The notes under the pieces were generated by a model. That model made no database searches. It was given only the letters and a program-made list of their open reading frames with translations, and was not told the origin of the DNA. From Zanthoxylum bungeanum (taxonomy: Eukaryota; Streptophyta; Magnoliopsida; Sapindales; Rutaceae), in assembly GCA_019454045.1 (NCBI GenBank), contig SKCR01035598.1, positions 1 through 64,000 of the forward strand: a DNA stretch of 64,000 nucleotides. The letters are read 5' to 3'. The position numbers were made by a program, and so were the translations under genes. Position 1 is the stretch's first letter. The number at the start of each line of letters is the position of its first letter. Shown in pieces: positions 11,771-20,695 of this stretch.

Positions 11771-12149
11771 ACAAACATTTTACAAAAGTAAAAAAGTTAG
11801 TTAAAACTAATGCACATAAAAGCAAAAAGACAAGAGAAAAGAGAATAAAGATGTTAGTGACTAATCAGGTGAAACTTCTACTCCAAGTTACTAGTTGTTT
11901 TGTTTCTTTCTAAATTACTAAATAAGTAAACTCTCCGATTATTTTTACCATTCTCCATATACACAGCCAACAAAATATTAAACAACTCATTTTTGCCCAC
12001 AACAGTCATAAGTGTAGTTGATAAGAGAGTAATATTTTTGTCCTAAAGTTCTATCAGATTTCACATCTTTTTGTAGCAATTGAATAATTTTTCTGATTTT
12101 TCTGATTTTTTCTTTGATTTTTTTTTTCTTTTTTTTATTTATATACAAT

Positions 12150-12377
12150 ATTTTCATCTATATAGCGAGTGTTGGGTCGGTGGCTCCCAAACCAGTTGGT
12201 TTTAGGGCACCAGGTGTTAAGACACCCATACGGACTTAATTACCCAGACTTCAGATATAAATATTTTTTGCAGCATCTTTGATCCATGTAACGAGCTTTG
12301 GGCCAGTGACTCCCAACCAGTTGGCTTTAGGGCACTAGGTGTTAAAACACCCTTACAGACTTAATAAATCGGATCTC

Positions 12378-12379
<2 letters not shown>
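12150..12379 (-). repeat. LA hairpin units, two copies (LA2)
   Basis: Two tandem units of about 100 bp (12153-12262 and 12281-12379). Each has TTGGG...CTCCCAA and a GGTGTTAA.ACACC near-palindrome followed by a run to GACTTAAT. The same pair occurs in LA1 and LA3, and one unit remains in LA4. Likely structured RNA in the 3' untranslated region. Confidence 0.7.

Positions 12380-12381
<2 letters not shown>

Positions 12382-12415
<34 letters not shown>
12382..12415. repeat. Poly-T run of about 34
   Basis: Uninterrupted T tract (A tract on the element strand). LA3 has about 17 T at the same place and LA1 a short A run, so it is an unstable homopolymer. Confidence 0.9.
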
Positions 12416-12418
<3 letters not shown>

Positions 12419-12847
12419 CCATTGCTTTTTTGAGATGCTTCCTCCAATTAAACTAGAGCACTGAATATTACAAACTTTTCAATTTAGCTCATGTCCGTAT
12501 GTTACTATGTATATATTGATAATATCTGCTAACTAAACATATGAAGATTCATTTTTAGTCAGTTTTAAGGAGAATTCACAAATTAATAATTCAAAATGAA
12601 ATAAACAAAAATTAACTTGTTTCGAAATAGGTTTGAGATACGTATCAGGAGTGGAAACTCCTTACTCAGCTATCTTTTACCAATTTCACCTTTTTAGTCA
12701 AATAATAAAAAACACAAAAACGCAAAATATTTTTTGTAATTTTTGAAAAATTTTCAATTTTTTTTGTATTTTTCGAAAAAATTTTGGACTAAAAAATAAA
12801 AATAACACACCAACTAAAAAAAAAAACAAGGTACTGATCAACTAATT

Positions 12848-12884
12848 CCCCCCCAAACCTAAATGAGACATTGTCCCCAATGTC
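12848..12884 (-). other. ATTGGGGACAATGT / GGTTTGGGGG box after LOG (LA2)
   Basis: On the element strand AGACATTGGGGACAATGT, then CATTTAGGTTTGGGGGG, about 60 bp after the LOG stop. ACATTGGGGACAATGT is a near-perfect dyad. Similar boxes are known downstream of the ORFs of Athila/Tat elements, and it recurs after every extra ORF in this window. Confidence 0.75.
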
Positions 12885-12943
12885 TTAAACAGTAGAAGAA
12901 GAGTTTAGAAGATAATACCTGGTTAGCAGAAATCTACAGGAAA

Positions 12944-13592
12944 TTAAAGGTTAAGATCCAGATTAACCCGACGCCTCTTACCACGATCGTCCCCAGACCA
13001 ATTTATCTTTGAAATGATAGGGTCAACTTGTGGTTCATAGGCTATGAGTTGGTCTATTAGATCCGGAGCAGTTCTGGCAGTGAAGAGGAGTTCTTTCATA
13101 GGTTTGACACAACCCATTCTCCGAGCATCATCAAGAAACACACAAAGAAAATCATAAAATCCATCAACGTTAAGCAGTCCAAGCGGTTTCTGGTTGTATG
13201 TTCAGGTTCGCCCAAGATAGAACTATAAAAATTTCCTCCAATGTGCCCAAGCCACCTGGCAAAGCGATAAAAGCATCAGCACGGTTAATCATTTATACCA
13301 GTCGTTCAGACATACCTGGCACGATCAGTTCCTCTCTGTTTGATGAACCATAAGATTTGCCCTGCCAAAGGTTTTGGGATGATTCCCAAAACATGACTGC
13401 CTCCTTCCTGTACAGCCTTTGAAACGATCCCCATAAGTCCAAGATTTCCTCCGCCATATATTAAGTGCATATTCCTTGCAGCTAAGACTCGACCCAATTC
13501 CTGTGCTGCTTCTATGTATTGTGGCTTAGTACCAACACTACTACCGCAAAACACGCAGATGTTTCAACTCGTCTTCTTGAAGTGGCTTCCAT
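12944..13592 (-). pseudogene. LOG-family cytokinin phosphoribohydrolase, transposon-borne (LA2)
   Basis: LOG enzymes release active cytokinin base from cytokinin nucleoside 5'-monophosphates. Starting at 13592 (MEATS) the frame has the N-terminal VFCGSSVG motif, an intact [10 protein letters not shown] nucleotide-binding motif and [10 protein letters not shown]. After frame changes it has MSERLV, which keeps the family Arg, then an intact PGGLGTLEE catalytic motif, SWANLNI, and ISKINWS. The end is an unusual tail, RGKRRRVNLDLNL, with a basic patch and an LxLxL motif. Full length would be about 215 residues, as in plant LOGs. Frameshifts near 13190 and 13350 and a TAA after MSERLV kill it. It lies after the gag-like ORF on the same strand. 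Confidence 0.85.
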
Positions 13593-14115
13593 TTTTTTTG
13601 TATTTTTTTTGTATTTCTTTCTCAAATCAAGATGCCTTCAAAAGTGCATTGACGGGCTGAATTTATAGTACCTGAAAAAGGGTGAGTAATAATAGCACTA
13701 ATATCTTCCAAAGTACGATTGTTAGCTTAACAATAAAAGAGATCGTGAAAGGTCAAAAAGTTTGGATCCTGTCTACGAAATAAAGATAATTACAATAGAA
13801 AAGCGAATCAAAGCAATAATTAAGGCAACGAAATTATGTACGCAATACGCCACTCGCTTAGTATAAATTCATTAGGATGTGTCTCAAGATTTCATTCCTT
13901 ATTCAGGCCATCGCTAATGAATTGTTTCTCATCTTTGATTGCCAAACACAATTCCTTCTGTCTTAAAATGCTTCGTTGTGCCTTCCCTACAAAAATAACA
14001 CACAAAATTAAAAGTTCACACAAAATATGAAAACAAATTACAACAAATTGCATGGTTGCCTCCCTGCTAGCGCTAAATTTTTCGTCTTCAGCCAAACGTG
14101 ACTGAAATTCATCTG
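13593..14115 (-). other. LA2 leader between gag-like ORF and LOG
   Basis: Contains, on the element strand, GCGCTAGCAGGGAGGCAACCATG (read 14073-14051), a T-rich tract ending TTTTTGTAGGGAAGGC that looks like a splice acceptor near 13985, and a remnant of a second frame (DEKQFISDGLNKE, LETHP) shared with the ORF at 31956-32360. The frames are too broken to call a product. Confidence 0.5.
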
Positions 14116-15382
14116 TTAAGGAGGTTTCAATGTCGTTTTGGATGTCCGATTAAAGATAATCCCGTGAGCGTTGCTTTTGAAGGGTCTCTTCCAATGGTAA
14201 AGTGGCAAAAAACGTTTTGTCTCATTTAGTGCTCGTGCCACATTTTTGCTCATTGTTACTCCAGTGGTTCCTGCAAAGAAAGAAATAAAATCAGGAGGTC
14301 TCGTATTATGCTTGACTTGGAATGGAAATTCCATTCTGTCAAGCTTCTGGGTGATTTCTTGATTTGTACTCCCCAAAATAGCGATGTTTCTCCTGAATGC
14401 TCTGGATCTTTATTAAGGTCAGACATTTGCTCCTCCATTTGCTCTGCTTCTTGCTTCAACCTTTTCTTCACATATGTCTTTTAAAATTTTGTATTCAGCT
14501 CTTCATCTGTCATCTGTGAAATACATGTTTCAAAATTTTCAACCTGAGAATGAAAAGAAATGTTAGATTTTAGGTCTTCATCCTCTGATCTGGGTGAAAT
14601 GATTGGCTCAGGTAGATATTCTTCAAACATTTATGCAAAGCATTCTCCAAGATCTTCATTTTGAGGCTGAAAAGTTTCATCCTCATTTGTTGGTTCAATT
14701 GGTGCTAACAGCTCAGCTTCATCATCGTCAGAGTCAGAATAATAAAAATCAAATTGAGAATTTGCTGGTTTGGGCTCCTGAACTGATACCTCTGGTTGTT
14801 GATACCTCTCAGCCTCCTCCTCTGTTGAAGTGTCATTGTGAAATGATTGATACTCGAAGGCTTCATCAGTGTCATCTGAAACTGGTTCTTGAGGTATGTA
14901 GTTCTGGTTTTCTGTGAATTGTCTCATTTGATCTGTCATCCTCTGAATGAATTCTGATTGTCTCTGAATACTTTCAAATTGTTTCTGGCTTGTTTCAAGC
15001 ATTGCATCCAACTTTTGTTTCTCGAACATATATTTGAGCATGTTTAACAACTGATCTTCCTATGATGGATCTGGTTGTTGATGAAAATCGCATATGGATG
15101 GTGGATAAGATGGAAAATGTGATGGTTTTTCATACTTTGAATGATTCTGAAAATTCTGCCACTCTGAAAGGTATATACATTGATCGCTCGGGTGGTACCA
15201 TCACATATTACACATCTCCCCATTTCGTTCTGTTGAGCAAATGTGGAATTGATTGGTTCTGGCATCCAGTGATAATTGTTGGGTTGGACAACAGGCCTCA
15301 GAAAATCGGATTGTTGCTCCCAAATGTGGGGTGTATCTTCTTGTAAAGCTCGTGATCTCTCAATCTCCCAATAATGTTCCAT
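14116..15382 (-). pseudogene. LA gag-like ORF (LA2), broken
   Basis: Starts MEHYWEIERSRALQEDTPHI, as do LA1 and LA4. Next come MPEPINSTFAQQNEMGRC, a degenerated zinc knuckle (CVICDG, His lost), a coiled Gln-rich stretch (QKQFESIQRQSEFIQRMTDQ-like, 15000-14920), an acidic stretch (SDSDDDEAELL) and a C-terminal region with RPPDFISFFAGTTG and WKRPFKSNAHGIIFNRT ending at 14116. The knuckle position and family suggest a gag relic; the C-terminal part is not one I recognise. Frames change near 15050, 14630 and 14370, so it is not translated intact. Confidence 0.65.
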
Positions 15383-15489
15383 TTTTCAATCACCTGAAAA
15401 TACAATAAAGAAATAAAAATTACAGATAAAGAAAAATTAGATACAAGTAAATTAGATAGCTTCAAACTTAATAACTCAAGAAAAATAAG

Positions 15490-15506
15490 TCCCGGCAACG
15501 GCGCCA
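15490..15506 (-). other. Primer binding site, tRNA-Asp type (LA2)
   Basis: Plus strand TCCCGGCAACGGCGCCA equals the tRNA-Asp 3' end with one C missing, six bases from the LTR at 15513. Confidence 0.85.
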
Positions 15507-15512
15507 AAAACT

Positions 15513-17500
15513 TGACCGGCGTAAACACACGCGTATAACGCAAGCGCACGTATCGTTCAAGTAGTATAAAAATATCGATCACACGAGGACTTAATTCCTA
15601 CTGTTGTTATTAATTATTGAATCTATTTATTTACAGATATCTAATTGAGGGAGAAGAGAATGATTGCTTGATTGATTTGGTTGATTGTAGATTTGCTAAA
15701 TAAATAAATAAATAAAAAGATAAAAGAAAATACTAAGGAAAATAACAAAAGATACAAAGATCTAGGGTTGTGAATCATTCTAATATCTTTTAAAAGATGA
15801 AGTGATTATTTTATGTTTGTGTAATAAATCGGTTTACTAACCTGGAACACTAAATTATGCAAAAGCCTCTGTCGATGGTCAGACGCAAATACCCAGTTTA
15901 ACCCAATTGAACCATATGTCTATGTCAACCAAATTATCTGGATTCATTAAGTTTAAGTTCTAATTATGGCTACCCCCCGCCCGACAGGTATATGTCTATC
16001 CTGTAAGGAAATCTATTAAAGGGTTATCTATCCTCAAGGAAGATCGTGGGCTATTAAGTCTAAGGCTGAAACCTAAAATCCATATGTCTAGTTCATTTTA
16101 GATTTACCACATCAATCTTATTGGTGATCAGACAACAAGAAGCGTTAAGCTTAAGACTTAATAAGTAAACCTTTAAATTACCCAAACTATAAAATAATCC
16201 CTTATAAACCGGTGATATTAGAATTCATCACAACCCCAGATAACTAACACATAACTAGGGCTAGTAAAAACTTAAATAAAATAAAGACATAAAGTAAATT
16301 GCTTGCTGAAAATTAAATACTGAAAAGTAAATTGCTGAAAAGTAAATAAAGTAAAAGTAAAAGTAAAAGTAAAAGTAAAAATAAATTACTAAAAGTAAAT
16401 TGTTGAAATTAAATAAAGTAAAAGTATAATAAAAGAAAATGCTGGGGGTTAGAGGATCAACTTTTATTACTACTATTTTAGATATCTCCCTTAATATAAT
16501 ATATCAACTTTGCGTGATAATTACCAACCAGCCATATAGGCGGTATCCTGATTAAGTCAAATTAATAATTAATTACCAACCGACCAACCAGGCGGTATCC
16601 CTATTTAGTCAGGTTAAAACCAATTTATAATTAATTACCAACCGGCCAATATATCGGTATCCTCGTTAAGTCAGGTTTTAAATAGCTTATATATTATAAT
16701 TAAGGGAGATTAATCTAAATAGCAATAATAAAAGCTTTACCTTTTACCACAGCAAATGTTTGTGCGTAAAAGTAAATTGCGGAAAGTTAAAAACTGAAAA
16801 ATAAAGAAAAGAAAGTGCGAAAGCGAAAATTAATTACTGAAAACTGAAAATAAACAAACTAGATACAATCTTCTTATTTATTCTTAAGGAATTTCAAAGA
16901 AGAAAGTATGAATTTTACAAATGAAATGGCTTGGTATTTATAGGCAAAATTTTGCCACCATCAAATCATCCATCAAATTCTCCACCAAATCCATTATTAA
17001 TTTCTCCACTAATTACTCCACCAAATCCATAATTGCTCCACTAATTGCTTATCTTGTTTGGTGTTGATTTGATAATTTTTATTAATTATTAATTAATTAA
17101 TATTTTGCTTTGAAAATGATTGATAATGACTTTTAATAATTACACTCCACACACTTCTGGATGGTTCATCAATTTCTTTAATCTGGCACTTAAATCAGCT
17201 CAATCTGATATCTGAATAAGAAGTTATGCCCAAAATACGACAGATGCACAAAACTGGAATTTCCAAAACTGCACTTCGTCAAAACGCCCTTTCAAGTTTC
17301 CAATCTCCAAAATTAAAATATCAAGTCCAATAATTGCCTTTATTTGACCCATATTTCATCCTAAATGATTTCATTAAGACCCGATATTATTTTATCTGCA
17401 AAATAAACTAAAACACATCAAAAAGTTCATCAAACCCGAGAAACTAAACAAAATATTAAGTAAAAGGGGCGGTAAATATTGATATATTTTCCGCTCATCA
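15513..17500 (-). mobile_element. LA2 5' LTR
   Basis: TGACCGGCG...CTCATCA, 1988 bp. TATA box (minus) at about 16934-16943, array of CATATAGGCGGT units at about 16521-16670. Very similar to the LTR at 9473 apart from the indels noted there, which suggests a fairly recent insertion. Confidence 0.9.
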
Positions 17501-17505
17501 GTACA

Positions 17506-17534
17506 CTTGCGGTACGATATAAAATATCACAACA
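17506..17534 (+). mobile_element. Solo LTR SL1, right end
   Basis: The last 29 bp of SL1 (CTTGCGGTAC...ATCACAACA), separated from 8064-9472 by LA2. Followed by the GATAC target duplication at 17535-17539. Confidence 0.88.
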
Positions 17535-17539
17535 GATAC

Positions 17540-18193
17540 ACCCCACATATGGGAGCAACAGTCCGGTCTTCTGAGGCATGTTGTCGAGCCCAACGATTAT
17601 CACTGGATGTCAGAACCAATCAATTCTACATTTGATCAACAGAATAAAATAAGGAGATGTGTGATATGTGATGGTAAACGCCCGAGCGATCAATGTATAT
17701 ACCTTTTCAGAGTGGCAGAATTATTGGAATCATTCAAGGTACTGACATCTCTTTACATCCTCAGGTTGATACTTATGGAGCATGCATTTCACAGATGACA
17801 GATGAAGAATTGAATGCGGAAATCCTAAAATATATATGTGAAGAAAATGTGGAGCAAGAAGCAGAGAAAATGGAGGAGCAAATGTCTGACCTTATTGAAG
17901 ATCCAGTGCATTCAAGAGAAACATCACTGTTTTGGGAAGTACAAATCAAAGACATCACCCAGAAGCTTGACAGAATAGAAATCTCATTCCAAGTCAAGTA
18001 CCATACGAGACCTCCTGATTTTTTTTCTTTCTTTTCAGGAATCACTGGTGCGACAAAGAATAAAAATATGTCACAAGCACTGAATGAGACAAAATTCTTT
18101 TTGCCACCTTACCGTTGGAAGAGACCCTTCAAAAGCAATGCTCATGGGATTGTCTTTAATCGTACATCCAAAACGACGCTGAAACCTCTTTGA
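17540..18193 (+). pseudogene. LA1 gag-like ORF, main part, truncated
   Basis: Continues the frame of 8014-8063: TPHIWEQQ, then MSEPINSTFDQQNKIRRC and a knuckle relic CVICDGKRPSDQC in which His is replaced by Arg. Next, in another frame, comes MTDEELNAEILKYICEE, SRETSLFWEVQIKDITQKLD, RPPDFFSFFSGITGA and WKRPFKSNAHGIVFNRT, ending at 18193. Compared with LA2 and LA4 (about 1270-1300 bp) the middle coiled and acidic portion, about 0.6 kb, is deleted. The C-terminal half (17693-18193, 166 codons) is open and is the best preserved copy of this unknown domain. Confidence 0.65.
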
Positions 18194-18249
18194 CAGATAG
18201 ATTTCAGTCACGTCTGGCTGAAGATGAAAAATTTAGCGCTAGCAGGGAG

Positions 18250-18338
18250 GTAACCCATGCAATTTTGTTGTAATTTTTGTTTTCATATTTTGTGTATACA
18301 TGTTGTAGAATTTTTAATTTTGTGTGTTATTTTTGTAG
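18250..18338 (+). other. Intron-like segment between gag-like ORF and LOG (LA1)
   Basis: GCTAGCAGGGAG is followed by GTAACC, and 89 bp later, after a T-rich tract, TTATTTTTGTAG and GGAAAAG: a plausible GT...AG intron or at least a splice acceptor. In LA2, LA3 and LA4 the left box reads GGCAAC rather than GGTAAC, while the T-rich acceptor is kept. LA LOG could be made from a spliced subgenomic RNA; not demonstrable from sequence. Confidence 0.4.
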
Positions 18339-18728
18339 GGAAAAGCACAAACGGAGCATTTTAAGACAGAAGGAATGATGTTTGACAATCACAAAGATGA
18401 GAGATAATTCATTAGTGGTGGCTGAGTAAGGAATGGATTCTTGAGACGCATCCTAATGGATTTATATACTAAACGAGTGGCGTATTGTGTACATAATTCC
18501 GTTGCCTTAATAATTACTTTGATTTTCTTTTCTTTTGTTATTTTCTTTTATTTTCGCCGACAAGATCTAAACTTTTTGACTTTTCACGATTTATTTTAAT
18601 GTTAATCTAATAATTGTCATTTGGCAGGTACTAGTGTTACTATTACTCACCCATTTTCAGGTTCTATAAATTCAGCGCTACATTTCTCTTTGACACATCC
18701 AGATATATATCCAATAAGAGAGATAAAA
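18339..18728 (+). other. LA1 segment upstream of LOG
   Basis: Holds remnants of the frame seen at 31956-32360 (AAGATGAGAGATAATTCATT..., GACGCATCC, AACGAGTGGCGTATTGTG), then AT-rich sequence and GGTACTAGTGTTACTATTACTCACCC leading to the LOG start. No intact ORF. Confidence 0.5.
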
Positions 18729-19381
18729 ATGGAAGCAACTTCACAGCAGCGATTCAAGTGAATTTGTGTTTTCTGTAGATCCAATTCTGGTAATAAACCA
18801 GAATTCATTGAGGCTGCAAAAGAATTGGGGCGAGTCATAGCAGAGAAAAATATGCACTTAGTATATGGCGGTGGCAATCTTGGATTTATGGGAAGCATTT
18901 CAAAAGCCATTCAGGATGGTGGCGGTCATGTTTTGGGAATCATTCCAAAACCTTTGGCGGACGAACAATTAATTGGACCAACAAATGGAGATGAACACAT
19001 TGTCTCGGGGATGTCTGAACAACTTCTTGAAATGGTCAATACTGCTGATGCGTTTATTGCTTTACCAGGTGGACTCGGAACGTTTGAAGAGATATTCACA
19101 GTGGCATCATGGGTGCACTTGAACATTCATTAGAAGCCCATTGGGTTACTTAATATTGAGCATTTCTTCGATATTCTGTTTGTATTTCTTGCGGAAGCTA
19201 AGAGACATAAGTTTGTCACCAAATCAGTACAAGATATTTTCCTGACTACAACAAAGGCCGATGAATTAATTGACCAATCCTAGCCTTTGAACCAAAAATC
19301 GACCTCATTCTTTCCAAGTTGAACTGGTAAGATAATGATCGTGATAAGAAGCGTAAATTGGACATAGATCTTAATCGGTAA
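18729..19381 (+). pseudogene. LOG-family cytokinin phosphoribohydrolase, transposon-borne (LA1)
   Basis: The most continuous LOG copy, nearly all in one frame. It has MEATSQQRFK, a stop (TGA, 18759), ICVFCRSNSG, YGGGNLGFMG and [20 protein letters not shown]. Then come MSEQLLEM, where the family has MxxRKxxM (the conserved Arg is Gln), [17 protein letters not shown] (catalytic motif intact) and WVHLNIH. A TAG at 19131 replaces the next codon. KPIGLLNIEHFFDILFVFLA and TKADELID follow, and a frameshift lies near 19275. The tail ends LDIDLNR at 19381 instead of the LDLNL seen in LA2 and LA3. Host LOGs are about 215 residues, the same length. The copy is dead. Confidence 0.88.
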
Positions 19382-19440
19382 TTTTTCGTAGATTTTCAGC
19401 TAACTAGGTACGACCTTCTTAACTCTCCTTCTACTGTTTA

Positions 19441-19477
19441 AGACATTGGGGACAATGTCTCATTTAGGTTTGGGGGA
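19441..19477 (+). other. ATTGGGGACAATGT / GGTTTGGGGG box after LOG (LA1)
   Basis: GACATTGGGGACAATGTC dyad and GGTTTGGGGGAGG, 60 bp after the LOG frame ends; same box as at 12848, 30862 and (changed) 54611. Confidence 0.75.
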
Positions 19478-19898
19478 GGTGAATAGTTAATTTATATCTC
19501 ATTTTTCTTATTTTTAGTCCTAATTTTTTTTCGAAAAATACAAAAAAATTAAAATTTTCAAAAATATTTTGCATTTTTGTGTTTTTATTTTGACTAAAAA
19601 GGTGAAATTGGTGAGAAATAGCTGTGTAAGGAGTTCCCACTCTTGATACGTATTTCAACCCATTTTCGAAACAAGTTAATTTTTGTTTATTTCCTTTTAA
19701 ATTATTTAATTTGTGAATTCTCCATAAAACTGACTAAAATGAATCTTCATATGCTCAGTTGGCAGATATTATCAATATGCATAGTAATACGGACATGAGT
19801 TGTAATTGAAAAGTTTGTAATATTCAGTGCTCTAGTTTAATTGGAGGAAGCATCTATAAATGGCAATGGAGTAAAAAAAAATGTGAAAAAAATGTATG

Positions 19899-20125
19899 AG
19901 ATCCGAGTCATTAAGTCTGTAGGGGTGTTTTAACACCTAGTGTCCTAAAACCAACTGGTTTGGGAGTCACTGGCCCAAACTCGCTACATGGATTGAAGAT
20001 GTTGCAAAATAAATATATATATCTGAAGTCTGAGTACTTAAGTCCGTAGGGGGGTCTTAACACCTGGTGCCATAAAGCCAACTAGTTTGGGAGCCACCAG
20101 CCCAAAGCTTGTTACATAGATGAAA
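19899..20125 (+). repeat. LA hairpin units, two copies (LA1)
   Basis: Units at 19899-19995 and 20022-20125. Each starts with AGTC.GTAGGGG, has GGTGTTTTAACACC or its equivalent, then CCAACTGGTTTGGGAG.CAC..GCCCAAA. Both stems keep pairing through changes between copies. Confidence 0.7.
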
Positions 20126-20506
20126 GATTTTGTATATAAATAAAAAATAAAATCTGAAAAAGAAAGAAAAATCAGAAAAATCCACAAAAAAAATTATTCC
20201 ATTGCTACAAAAAGTTTCGAAATCTGATAGAACTTTAGGACAAAAATATTACTCTCTTATCAACTACACTTGTGATTGTTGTGGGCAAAAATGAGTTGAT
20301 TAATATTTTGTTGGTTATGTATATGGAGAATGACAAATATAATCGGAGAATTTACTTATTCGGTAGTTTAAAAAGAGAGAAAACAACTACAAACTTAGAG
20401 TAGAAGTTTCACTTGATTAGTCACTAACTTCTTTATTCTCTTTTCTCTTGTCTTTTTGCTTTTGTGTGCATTAGTTTTTCTTCCTTTTTACTTTTGTAAA
20501 ATGTTT

Positions 20507-20622
20507 GTGGGTATCATTGCTGTAAGCCCTCACGAGACTACAATCGTCCACTATGGACACCTAGAGGTTTAAAGGCTTGTTGCATACGCTAATGCAACCG
20601 TGATCCCTACGAAAGTGGCTTA
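20507..20622 (+). other. LA conserved 3' non-coding block (LA1)
   Basis: TGGGTATCATTGC...GGGATC...CGAAAGTGGCTT, the element-strand version of the block at 11655-11770, 29704-29820 and 48708-48826. It keeps the stem (ACGA...TCGT in this copy) and the TGCATACGCTAATGCA fold. Confidence 0.7.
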
Positions 20623-20680
20623 ACTTAATTTTAATTTTATGTTATTTTATCTTGTATTTTGCTCGAGGACTAGCAAAATG

Positions 20681-20695
20681 TTTGGTTCGGGGGTG
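20681..20695 (+). other. LA1 polypurine tract
   Basis: TTTGGTTCGGGGGTG directly before the TGATGAGTGG of the 3' LTR; one change from the TTTGGGGGTG form of the other LA elements. Confidence 0.75.

Larger units (their letters stand above)
9473..17500 (-). mobile_element. LA2: non-autonomous LOG-carrying Athila-like retrotransposon
   Basis: Complete minus-strand element of 8028 bp with target duplication GTACA (9468-9472 and 17501-17505), inserted into SL1. Read right to left: 5' LTR (15513-17500), tRNA-Asp primer site, gag-like ORF (14116-15382), LOG pseudogene (12944-13592), structured 3' region, purine tract, 3' LTR (9473-11591). There is no pol. Same architecture as LA1 but with a different U3, which lacks the 12-bp CCATGTTTG repeat and the G-boxes. 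Confidence 0.93.

Noticed and set aside
18729..19381. LOG as a host gene that transposons landed next to
   Set aside because: The gene is found four times at the same internal place and strand of four elements with different target duplications, so it belongs to the element.
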